A program made the translations under genes and the position numbers. Source: CBFDBF01 sp050293315 (lineage in GTDB: Bacteria > Pseudomonadota > Gammaproteobacteria > Chromatiales > Chromatiaceae). From it: a stretch of DNA of 64,000 nucleotides. Below the pieces are notes generated by a model that worked only from the letters and a program-made list of their open reading frames with translations, was not told where the DNA came from and did not search any database. This document shows, piece after piece, positions 27,627 through 35,881 of the stretch; positions within the stretch are counted from its first letter, which is position 1, and every line of letters starts with the position of its first letter. The DNA is taken from NCBI GenBank assembly GCA_050293315.1, contig JBNKMS010000021.1:1-64000 (forward strand), written 5' to 3'.

Positions 27627-28268
27627 TTATTCCTTATTTATAGCAGGTCTTGCAGAAAGAACCTCATCTATTAGACCATACTTTACCGCATCTTCACCGC
27701 TCATGAAATTGTCCCGATCGGTATCCTCAGAGATCTTCTCTACGGACTGACCGGTGTGTTTAGCCATGATCTGGTTGAGACGATCTCGCAGCAGCAGAAT
27801 CTCTTTTGCATGAATCTCAATATCTGTGGCCTGTCCCTGAAAACCGCCCAGCGGCTGGTGGATCATCATCCTGGAGTGCGGCAGACAGAAACGCTTGCCC
27901 TTCTCGCCGCCAGCCAGTAGCAGCGCACCCATGCTGGCGGCCTGCCCTATACACATGGTGCTGATATGGGGGCGAATAAACTGCATGGTATCGTATATAG
28001 CCAGTCCTGCACTGACTGAACCACCGGGCGAGTTGATATAGACATGAATATCTTTGTCCGGATTATCCGACTCCAGGAACAGCAACTGAGCTACCACCAG
28101 GTTGGCAATGTTGTCGTCTATCGCCCCTACCAGGAAGATCACCCGCTCTTTCAGCAGCCTGGAGTAGATGTCATAGGAGCGCTCGCCACGCGCCGTCTGC
28201 TCTACGACGATTGGAACCAGTCCCAGATTGGTTGTTTCCAGAGCGCTCATAGTGTCTCTATCGGTCAT
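27627..28268 (-). CDS. clpP: ATP-dependent Clp protease proteolytic subunit ClpP
   Basis: 213-residue serine protease that assembles as a tetradecameric chamber. Catalytic Ser in GQAASMGALLL, His in HSRMMIHQPLGG and Asp in DTDRDNFMSGEDAVKYGLID are all present. It lies between tig (14-base gap) and clpX (14-base gap), the canonical arrangement. The N-terminal few residues before VPIVVEQTARGERSYDIYSRLLKERVIF are a probable propeptide. Confidence 0.98.
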   Translation of the reverse strand: MTDRDTMSALETTNLGLVPIVVEQTARGERSYDIYSRLLKERVIFLVGAIDDNIANLVVAQLLFLESDNPDKDIHVYINSPGGSVSAGLAIYDTMQFIRPHISTMCIGQAASMGALLLAGGEKGKRFCLPHSRMMIHQPLGGFQGQATDIEIHAKEILLLRDRLNQIMAKHTGQSVEKISEDTDRDNFMSGEDAVKYGLIDEVLSARPAINKE

Positions 28269-28282
28269 ATATATGGAATCCT

Positions 28283-29596
28283 TTAGCTCGCATCATCTTG
28301 CGGATTTACCAGGTCGCTAAACGCGGTCTCCTGCTCCTCCACCTTGGCCTGCTCCACCACCCAGTCTACAACCTGCTCCTCAATCACTATATTCTGTATA
28401 GCGGCGAGGTGCTGCTCGTTGGAGTAGTAGTAATCTACCACTTCTTGTGGCTCGTCATAACCCTGTGCCACCTCATCTACCCTGGCCCTGACCCGCTCCT
28501 CGTCCAGCTTGATCCCGTTCTCTTTCACCAATTCGGCAACGATAAGTCCCAATGAGACGCGACGTTTGGCCTGATCTGTGAACAGATCCAGGGGGAGATC
28601 CAGTTTGCTGCTATCATGACCACTCTGCGCCATATTGGCCCTGGTCTGCTCCAGCATCGCCTGCGACTCCTGTTGTACCATAGATTCCGGTATTTCTATC
28701 GGATTCACCTCAAGTATTGCGTCCATTGCCTGCTTTTTCAGCACGTTACGGACCTTATCGTCCCGCTCACGCTCCATGTTGGCACGAATCTCCTGCCTAA
28801 ACTCATCCAGATCGCCACTGCTGACCCCATAGGCCTTGGCAAACTCGGCATCCACCTCCGGCAGCACCGGTTCCGCTACCGCGGTTATCTCCACCTCGAA
28901 GGTTGCCATCTTGCCGGCCAGTGTATCAACCTGGTATTCGTCCGGGAATTTCAGTTCCAGGGTGCGATTGTCACCGGCAGAACCACCGACCAACCCATCC
29001 TCAAAACCATCGATCATGGATTTGGAGCCGAGCACCAGGGCGATACCGTCGGCGGAGCCGCCATCGAAGGCCTCACCATCGATAAACCCCTTAAAGTTTA
29101 TCGTGACCTGGTCCCCGATCTTGGCAGCACGCTCCACCTCACTCCAGGTGACCCGCTGCCCACGCAACCTCTCGATCATCTGCTCCAGATCATCCTCGGT
29201 AACCTCAACCACCGGCTTGTTAATAGTGACCCCGGAGAGATCGTTCAGGGTGATCTCAGGCATGATCTCAAACACTGCAGTGTAGGCCATACCCTGCTCC
29301 GGCTCTCTCTCTAACGGCTCTATCCTGGGAGTGCCTGCCGGCTGCAGCTTTTCACTACTGAGGGCCTCAAAATAGCTGGACTGCACCAGCTCGCCAAAGA
29401 CCTCATGCCGCACCTGATCTTGATAGCGCTTACGCACCATTGATAATGGCACCTTACCTTTACGAAAACCATCCATCTTGGTGGTCTTGGCTATCTGCTT
29501 CAGGCGCTGATCTACCTTCTCGTCCACCTGCTCAGCAGGCAGCTCAACGGTCATCTTGCGCTCTAATCCTTCACCTGATTCAACTGAAACTTGCAT
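28283..29596 (-). CDS. tig: Trigger factor (ribosome-associated chaperone)
   Basis: 437 residues. It binds the ribosomal exit tunnel and holds nascent chains. The N-terminal ribosome-binding domain contains the GFRKGKVPLSMVRKRY signature loop. A central FKBP-type prolyl isomerase domain (GDQVTINFKGFIDGEAFDGGSADG) and a C-terminal helical substrate-binding arm follow. First gene of tig-clpP-clpX. An AAGAGG site precedes the ATG. Confidence 0.97.
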   Translation of the reverse strand: MQVSVESGEGLERKMTVELPAEQVDEKVDQRLKQIAKTTKMDGFRKGKVPLSMVRKRYQDQVRHEVFGELVQSSYFEALSSEKLQPAGTPRIEPLEREPEQGMAYTAVFEIMPEITLNDLSGVTINKPVVEVTEDDLEQMIERLRGQRVTWSEVERAAKIGDQVTINFKGFIDGEAFDGGSADGIALVLGSKSMIDGFEDGLVGGSAGDNRTLELKFPDEYQVDTLAGKMATFEVEITAVAEPVLPEVDAEFAKAYGVSSGDLDEFRQEIRANMERERDDKVRNVLKKQAMDAILEVNPIEIPESMVQQESQAMLEQTRANMAQSGHDSSKLDLPLDLFTDQAKRRVSLGLIVAELVKENGIKLDEERVRARVDEVAQGYDEPQEVVDYYYSNEQHLAAIQNIVIEEQVVDWVVEQAKVEEQETAFSDLVNPQDDAS

Positions 29597-29655
29597 AAAA
29601 ACCTCTTCGGCAGACGCTGCTGCCTATCTTCGATTCCAAAATTAAAATAATCTCG

Positions 29656-29672
29656 CTACCCCGCTGGGGTAG
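29656..29672 (-). terminator. Hairpin between tRNA-Leu and tig
   Basis: CTACCCC and GGGGTAG with a 3-base loop. On the minus strand it is followed by an A/T-rich stretch with TTATTTTAATTTT. It lies about 25 bases past the tRNA-Leu 3' end and probably ends that transcript. The tig promoter should overlap or follow it. Confidence 0.6.
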
Positions 29673-29696
29673 GATTAATCTAGAGCACCCTAAAAT

Positions 29697-29782
<86 letters not shown>

Positions 29783-29803
29783 TAATTCTGTGTTCCTTCA
29801 CGA

Positions 29804-30736
29804 CTAAACTTCCGACTCAGCCCCCTCGACCTCCGGCGCCATCAGATCGGCCTTACTGATACCCAACATCAGAACTGCCGTACTGGCAACGTAGATAGAG
29901 GAGTAGGTACCGACAACCACACCGATGATTAGTGCCGTAGCAAAACCGTGAATAATCTCTCCGCCTATAAAGAACAGCGCCAGCAACACCAGCAGTGTGG
30001 TCAGCGAAGTGACCAGGGTACGCGAGAGGGTCTGGTTTAGAGATGCATTGATGATCTCTAGCGGCGTTCCTTTACGCATCTTACGGAAATTTTCACGGAT
30101 CCGGTCATACACAACGATGGTGTCATTCAGTGAGTAGCCGATCACTGCCAGTACTGCCGCCAATACCGGAAGATCGAACTCTATCTGGAAGATCGAAAAG
30201 ATCCCGATGGTTACCAATACATCATGCACCAGCGCGATAATTGAGCCGACGGCAAAGCGATATTCAAACCGTAGAGCGACATAGACCAGGATACCTATCA
30301 GGGCATAGAGCATCGCCAGACCACCATCCTCGGTCAGCTCCTCCCCCACCTGTGGACCGACAAACTCCACCCGCCGCAGGTCAGCACGACCGGCCGCGGT
30401 AGAGTTGAGTGCGGCAACTGCGCGATCACTCAACTCAGCGTTGCTGATGTCGTCTCTGGGTGCCAGACGTACCAAGACGTCACGCGAGGTCCCAAAGTGC
30501 TGCACCGTAGCATCTTCAAATCCGTTGGCCGTCAGGGTATCCCTGATCATCGGTAGCTCAACCGCCTGCGGATACCCCATCTCAACCAGGGTACCGCCGG
30601 TGAAATCGATCCCGAGACTCAGGCCACGCAGCAGCACCGAGACAAGCGCTACCAGGATGGCGGCCGTCGAGAGCAGCAGCGCTAGTTTGCGCTGACCCAT
30701 AAAGTTGATGCTGGTTTCTTTATTAAATATTTGCAT
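29804..30736 (-). CDS. secF: Protein translocase subunit SecF
   Basis: 310-residue RND-type membrane subunit that, with SecD, uses the proton gradient to help release proteins from SecYEG on the periplasmic side. Six transmembrane helices, the early motif GIDFTGGTLVEMGYP, a periplasmic domain with FVGPQVGEELTEDGG, and the core YSLNDTIVVYDRIREN are all present. It begins 27 bases after secD in a yajC-secD-secF operon. Confidence 0.97.
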   Translation of the reverse strand: MQIFNKETSINFMGQRKLALLLSTAAILVALVSVLLRGLSLGIDFTGGTLVEMGYPQAVELPMIRDTLTANGFEDATVQHFGTSRDVLVRLAPRDDISNAELSDRAVAALNSTAAGRADLRRVEFVGPQVGEELTEDGGLAMLYALIGILVYVALRFEYRFAVGSIIALVHDVLVTIGIFSIFQIEFDLPVLAAVLAVIGYSLNDTIVVYDRIRENFRKMRKGTPLEIINASLNQTLSRTLVTSLTTLLVLLALFFIGGEIIHGFATALIIGVVVGTYSSIYVASTAVLMLGISKADLMAPEVEGAESEV

Positions 30737-30763
30737 AACAGCTCTTTAGTGACATTGGTCGAA

Positions 30764-32620
30764 CTAGACCGCCAGCTTCTCCACCCTTCTACCGCCGTAT
30801 ATCAGGTTTATCACCGCCCTGGTTCCAATGATAGCGGTAAACATGGAGGTGAGGATACCCAGCGCCAGGGTTACCGCAAAGCCCTTGATCGGGCCGGTAC
30901 CGAATCCATACAGCACCACCGCAGCGATAAAGGTGGTTATATTGGCGTCCACGATGGTGGAGAGGGCCTTCTCGTAACCTAGATGTATGCTGGCCTGCGG
31001 GCTGTTGCCTATACGCAGATCCTCACGGATACGCTCAAATATAAGTACATTGGCATCCACCGCCATACCCACGGTCAGGACGATACCGGCAATACCTGGT
31101 AGCGTCAGGGTGGCCTGGATTATAGACAATAGCGCAACCACCAGCACCAGGTTCATCATTAGGGCCAGATCTGCCACCAGACCAAACACCCGGTAGTAAA
31201 CCGCCATAAAGACCATCACCAATAGCAGGCCGATCATTACCGACTGGAAGCCCTGATCGATATTGTCCTGCCCCAGGGCTGGTCCGATAGTGCGTTCCTC
31301 CACTATCTCAATCGGGGCCGCCAGGGCACCGGCACGCAGTAGCAGTGCCAGATCGTGTGCCTCTTTGGGGCTGTCCAGCCCGGTGGTTTGAAAGCGGCGA
31401 CCAAACGGCTCCAGGATGTTGGCGACGCTGATCACCTCCTCCACCAGGACCTTCTTCTTGACCAGTTTGCCATCGACCAGGCGACTCTCAATCCTGGTCT
31501 CGATAAAGACCACCGCCATCGGCTTGTTGACATTTTCGGTGGTCACTTCACGCATCCGGTTGCCACCCTGCCCATCCAGCCGCACCGTAACTGCTGGCTG
31601 GTTGTTACGGGAATCGAATCCGGCGGCGGCATCAACGATCCGGTTACCGGTGACAATAATCGATTTCTTCAGTAGGATCGGCCGCCCATCCCGCCGGTAG
31701 TAGAGCTTGGAACCGGCCGGGACCCTACCTGCTACAGCATCCTCTACACTATGTTCGGTATCTTCCAGGCGATACTCCAGGGTGGCAGTCGCCCCGAGGA
31801 TCTCTTTGAGCTTACTTGGATCCTGCGCCCCAGGTAGCTGCACCACAATACGACGCGCCCCCTGCTGTTGAATGATCGGCTCGGAGACACCGAGGGCATT
31901 AACCCGATTGCGCAGAGTAGTGATGTTCTGCTTCAGGGCTGACTTTTGGATCTCCAGCTGTTTGGCCTTACTCAGGGTCGCAATGACAAGATAGAGATCT
32001 CCATCCTCTTTTGTATCTACCACCAGGTCACGGAAGGTGTCGGCGATCAACTCTGCTGCCTTACCCCGAGCCTCTGAATCTTTGAAGGTGATCTCGACCG
32101 AGGTCCCCCGCTTGGCGACCTTGATATAGCGCAGCTTGTTCTTGCGCATAAGTGGACGCACTTCGCCTTCAAACCCATCTACCGCCTGATCTATAGCCGC
32201 CTCCATGTCGACATCTATCAACACATGGACACCACCCCTTAGATCCAGCCCCATGTACATCGGCTCAGCGCCAATAGAGCGCAACCAGGCAGGGAGATCC
32301 GGCGAGAGGGTCATCGCCTGGGTATAGTCTCCAGCCAGAGTCACCGCAAGTGTATCGTTCGCCAGCAGCTGGTTATCCGATGTCTTAAAGCGAACCAGGA
32401 GTTTGTTATTACCTCTCTCGACCGCCTTAAACGGTATCCCGGCCTTGTTCAAGGCTATCTGCACCCTGTCCGCTGTCGCATCGTCCACCTGAGCGCGACG
32501 GGTGGCAGAGATCTCAATCGATGGGTCCTGATCAAAGATATTGGGGAGCGCATACAGCACCCCGATCAGTACTACGAACAGGACCAGCAGATTTTTCCAC
32601 AGTGGATAGCGATTCATCAT
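30764..32620 (-). CDS. secD: Protein translocase subunit SecD
   Basis: 618 residues, the large partner of SecF. An N-terminal helix is followed by a long periplasmic P1 domain (GLDLRGGVHVLIDVDMEAA; RVNALGVSEPIIQQQGARRIVVQLPG) and five further helices with the RND signature MAVDANVLIFERIREDLRIGNS. Second in the yajC-secD-secF operon, 51 bases after yajC. Confidence 0.98.
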   Translation of the reverse strand: MMNRYPLWKNLLVLFVVLIGVLYALPNIFDQDPSIEISATRRAQVDDATADRVQIALNKAGIPFKAVERGNNKLLVRFKTSDNQLLANDTLAVTLAGDYTQAMTLSPDLPAWLRSIGAEPMYMGLDLRGGVHVLIDVDMEAAIDQAVDGFEGEVRPLMRKNKLRYIKVAKRGTSVEITFKDSEARGKAAELIADTFRDLVVDTKEDGDLYLVIATLSKAKQLEIQKSALKQNITTLRNRVNALGVSEPIIQQQGARRIVVQLPGAQDPSKLKEILGATATLEYRLEDTEHSVEDAVAGRVPAGSKLYYRRDGRPILLKKSIIVTGNRIVDAAAGFDSRNNQPAVTVRLDGQGGNRMREVTTENVNKPMAVVFIETRIESRLVDGKLVKKKVLVEEVISVANILEPFGRRFQTTGLDSPKEAHDLALLLRAGALAAPIEIVEERTIGPALGQDNIDQGFQSVMIGLLLVMVFMAVYYRVFGLVADLALMMNLVLVVALLSIIQATLTLPGIAGIVLTVGMAVDANVLIFERIREDLRIGNSPQASIHLGYEKALSTIVDANITTFIAAVVLYGFGTGPIKGFAVTLALGILTSMFTAIIGTRAVINLIYGGRRVEKLAV

Positions 32621-32671
32621 GACTGTTATGGACCGGATATGGTATTGAGGGTAAAGATCACCGCCCTATAG

Positions 32672-33004
32672 TTACTGGTCGGCCAGGGTCCCTTTAGGTA
32701 GTACAGCTGCCACAGAGAGACGCCGCACCTTAATCCTTACCCCATCGGCAATCTCTAAAGTTACCTGCTCATCATTAAGAGCGGTAATTTTACCCATGAT
32801 CCCGGCCTCGATCTGCACCTCATCCCCCTTGGCCAGGGCATCTACCAGCTTCTTGTGCTCCTTCTGCCGCTTCATCTGTGGACGAATCATCATGAAGTAG
32901 AGCAGTACTATCAGGCCTAAGGGAAAAATCATTGCCTCAAACCCACCGCTCTGTGGCGCCTGCGTCGTACCCTCTGCCAACGCATCAGATATAAAGAAAT
33001 TCAT
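32672..33004 (-). CDS. yajC: Sec translocon accessory protein YajC
   Basis: 110 residues. One transmembrane segment (MIFPLGLIVLLYFMMIRPQMKRQKEHKKL) is followed by a small cytoplasmic domain (GDEVQIEAGIMGKITALNDEQVTLEIADGVRIKVRR). YajC associates with SecDF. First gene of the operon; its promoter must lie in the 264-base divergent gap with mtaB. Confidence 0.96.
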   Translation of the reverse strand: MNFFISDALAEGTTQAPQSGGFEAMIFPLGLIVLLYFMMIRPQMKRQKEHKKLVDALAKGDEVQIEAGIMGKITALNDEQVTLEIADGVRIKVRRLSVAAVLPKGTLADQ

Positions 33005-33268
33005 GGTATCGCGACCTGTTTAGGTTGTTATTAAAGGTGCGCATTATTACATAATTAGTACCCCTCCAGAAAGGGATAAATCTCAGTAAATACCGCGCTG
33101 TAGCCCACATATTGCACCAGCATCCAGAGAACCGGCAGAATTCGCAGCTGTTTTGCCTCCCTCACCGAACCTCACCCACTTGTTGGGTAGAAATATCAGC
33201 TGGTGCTAGCGAATGGATCCTATTGCTGTCGATTCGGGTATAATTTGATCTTTTCACCCGTACAATCC

Positions 33269-34567
33269 ATGCGCATACACCTAAACACCATCGGCTGCCG
33301 TCTGAATGAGGCGGAACTGGAGAGCTGGTCCCGCGGCTTTCTTGCCCAGGGGCACCAGTTGACCACAGATCTTGATAAGGCGGATCTGGTGGTGGTAAAC
33401 AGCTGCGCGGTAACCGGAGAGGCGGCACGTAAATCACGCAAGCTGATAAACCGGATCCGGCGAACCAACCCCCAGGCCAGGCTGGTAGTTAGCGGCTGCT
33501 ACGCCTCGCTGGAGCCGGGGACGGTTAAGGACATGGCCGGGGTTGATCTGGTTGTGGGCAACCGGGAGAAGGATCGGCTGGTAGATATCACCAGCCACAA
33601 GTTTGATCTAAATGATGCTGGATGCGACAGCGTCCAACTGGGCAGTGATCTGCCACTGCCACACGGTCGCCAGCGCGCCTTCATCAAGGTACAGGATGGG
33701 TGCCGCCACAACTGTACATTCTGCATCGTCACCACCGCCCGCGGGGAGGAGAGGAGTCGACCGATCGCGGAAATAATAAGTGAAATCAGACAACTACACA
33801 GCTCTGGGGTACAGGAGGTGGTGCTGACCGGTGTCCATATCGGCGGCTACGGTAGCGATATTGGCAGCGACCTCTCCACCCTGATAGAGCAAGTGCTGGC
33901 GGAAAGCGATATCCCCCGCCTGCGGCTTGGGGCTGTGGAGCCATGGAACTTGCCACAACGTTTCTGGGAGCTGTTTGCTAATCCCCGGTTTATGCCCCAC
34001 CTCCACCTACCGCTGCAGAGCGGCTCCGATGCGGTACTGAAACGGATGGCCCGCCGCTGCAAGGCAACCGAGTTTACTGCTCTGGTAGAGCAGGCACGGA
34101 GACAGGTTGATGACTTCAGTGTCACCACAGACATCATCGTCGGCTTTCCTGGAGAAAGCATCGATGAGTGGAGAGAGAGCATTGCCCTGGTGGAGCAGAT
34201 AGGATTTGCTCACCTTCACATCTTTGGCTTCTCACCGCGCAGCGGGACCCTTGCCGCGAACATGCCCAACCAGGTCGCACCAGATATAATCAAACAACGC
34301 AGCCAGGAGTTGCACCGCCTGGGAGAGCAGATGAAGCGTGCCACCCTGGAACGATATCTGGGCCGCACCTTCCCCATATTGATTGAAGGCAACGGTGAGC
34401 CGGGGGCCGGCGGCACCAGGGTATGGGGCGGCTACACCCCCAACTTCCTCCGTGTGGAGACGACCGTCGATGCAGATATAGATCTACATAACAGGATCAT
34501 AGAGCTACGTATGACCGCACTTACCCCGGACGGGGATGCCCTGGTGGCGACCCCGGTAGAGAACTGA
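33269..34567 (+). CDS. mtaB: tRNA t6A37 methylthiotransferase MtaB (MiaB/RimO family)
   Basis: Radical-SAM enzyme that adds a methylthio group to t6A at position 37 of ANN-reading tRNAs. Numbered from MRIHLNTIGC, the N-terminal cluster cysteines are at 10, 46 and 77, and the radical-SAM CxxxCxxC lies at 145, 149 and 152. A TRAM-like RNA-binding tail follows (about 375-432). The spacing and GCRLNEAE start fit MtaB better than MiaB or RimO. The frame is open from 33203, but the ATG at 33269 matches the family. It is followed 2 bases later by the PAP2 gene. 432 residues. Confidence 0.9.
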   Translation: MRIHLNTIGCRLNEAELESWSRGFLAQGHQLTTDLDKADLVVVNSCAVTGEAARKSRKLINRIRRTNPQARLVVSGCYASLEPGTVKDMAGVDLVVGNREKDRLVDITSHKFDLNDAGCDSVQLGSDLPLPHGRQRAFIKVQDGCRHNCTFCIVTTARGEERSRPIAEIISEIRQLHSSGVQEVVLTGVHIGGYGSDIGSDLSTLIEQVLAESDIPRLRLGAVEPWNLPQRFWELFANPRFMPHLHLPLQSGSDAVLKRMARRCKATEFTALVEQARRQVDDFSVTTDIIVGFPGESIDEWRESIALVEQIGFAHLHIFGFSPRSGTLAANMPNQVAPDIIKQRSQELHRLGEQMKRATLERYLGRTFPILIEGNGEPGAGGTRVWGGYTPNFLRVETTVDADIDLHNRIIELRMTALTPDGDALVATPVEN

Positions 34568-34569
34568 CT

Positions 34570-35280
34570 ATGCAACAAGAGTACCGCTGGCGCCCCGTCG
34601 CCCTGCTAAGCGCCAACATCCTGGCCCTACTGCTATTTGCCAGCTGGCTGCTGGAACCGACCCGCTCCCTCTGGCTGGCGCTGGATGATAGTGTCTTCTG
34701 GGCCGCCAACCGCTCACTCGCAGAGGGTGAACTGTGGCGGGAGATCTGGGCCATAACCAACCACCGCGCCTTTGATGTGGTTGCAGCGCTGTCGATGCTG
34801 CTGCTGTTTGGGCACTACGCCCTGCTACGGGACCGGCAAAACCTGGGCCGCTATATCGCAATAGGCCTGCTGCTGACTGTAACCATCACCCTGTTACTAC
34901 AGGGCAGCAAATGGATCCCGATCGAGCGCAACAGTGCCACCATGTTCTACCCAGAGGCGCTGCGGCTATCTGAACTTGTCCCCTATATCACCACCAAGGA
35001 TATCTCCGGCGACACCTTCCCCGGGGATCACGGTCTGGTACTGCTGCTATTTGCCGGGTTTATTCTCTACAACATGCCGCGCTCCTACGGGGTGATTGCC
35101 CTGCTGTTCGCATTCGTCTTTACCGTACCGCGGCTGATGAGTGGCGCCCACTGGCTCTCAGATGAACTGGTCGGGGCCATAGGACTCAGCTGCCTGGGGC
35201 TTGGCTGGATCCTGGCCACCCCGCTGCATGACCGGGTGGTCGATTGGCTGGAGAGACCAATAAACCGCTGGTTACAATAG
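34570..35280 (+). CDS. PAP2-family membrane phosphatase/phosphotransferase
   Basis: 236 residues with about six transmembrane helices. Motif 2 reads TFPGDHG rather than the usual PSGH, and motif 3 is RLMSGAHWLSDE with the catalytic His and Asp. The motif-1 Lys/Arg pair is weak (SKWIPIERNS). These are lipid phosphate phosphatases such as undecaprenyl-diphosphate phosphatases or LpxT-type lipid A phosphotransferases; PGDH variants occur in the latter group from memory. The start is 2 bases after the mtaB stop, so it is co-transcribed. The real substrate cannot be decided here. Confidence 0.8.
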   Translation: MQQEYRWRPVALLSANILALLLFASWLLEPTRSLWLALDDSVFWAANRSLAEGELWREIWAITNHRAFDVVAALSMLLLFGHYALLRDRQNLGRYIAIGLLLTVTITLLLQGSKWIPIERNSATMFYPEALRLSELVPYITTKDISGDTFPGDHGLVLLLFAGFILYNMPRSYGVIALLFAFVFTVPRLMSGAHWLSDELVGAIGLSCLGLGWILATPLHDRVVDWLERPINRWLQ

Positions 35281-35881
35281 CAGCGGGAGGGGTTTACTCG
35301 GCACTTCCCTGATAAAGCACCATGGCAAACGACTCCCAGTCGCCCTATTTTGCCCCTGGAAAAATAACGCAAAGGTCGCTAAGGCGCAAAGGACGCAAAG
35401 ATTCATTACTTTAGTTACCTTGGCGCTCTTTGCGACTTTGGCGTTCTTCGCCTACAGGGATGTAGGCGAGGGGCGTGAGCATGGAGCGGGAGCTTTGCGT
35501 TTGTTACTCGATGTATGCACAACCATCTGATTTTGATTAAGCAAGACGTAGGGCGCAATAACCAACGGGCATTACGCCGTATGCTTTAATCAAAAACTTG
35601 CCTTGAATTATGGGATATAACATTCGGCGGATTACGCTTCGCTAATCCGCCCTACGGTTCTGCGTCGGAGGAGGAGTTTAGGGTGCTACTCCCAAGACCC
35701 GTGGTGTTACACCGAGCATCGCAGTCCCATTAGGATCAGGCCGTACTAAGAGCGTTCATGTTGTCAGCATTAATAAACCTTTGCGCTCTTTGCGACCTTG
35801 GCGTCCTCTGCGTTTGTTACTCGATGGATGAACAACCACCTGTAGGAGAGCCCTCCCCCTCAAGAGGGAGAGGGATTGTGA
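35281..35881. repeat. Repeat-filled intergenic region
   Basis: About 600 bases without a credible gene. In order it holds a CTTTGCG-type array (about 35368-35530), a full-length 108-bp palindrome-ended element (35548-35655), an 80-base fragment of the 20.1-kb MITE-like element (about 35662-35746, inverted), a second CTTTGCG array (about 35775-35830) and a CCTCCCCCTC/GAGGGAGAGGG palindrome (about 35848-35873). It separates convergent genes and appears to be a landing site for small dispersed elements. Confidence 0.75.
35548..35655. repeat. 108-bp dispersed element, full copy 1
   Basis: It starts GTAGGGCGCAATAACCAACG and ends GCTTCGCTAATCCGCCCTAC, so its outer 8 bases are inverted repeats (GTAGGGCG/CGCCCTAC). 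Each arm also has an internal partner, and the two arms are joined by an AT-rich spacer. The reverse complement of the whole unit, exactly the same length, is at 42341-42448. Confidence 0.8.

Noticed and set aside
28616..29314. 232-codon plus-strand frame
   Set aside because: It is antisense to trigger factor.
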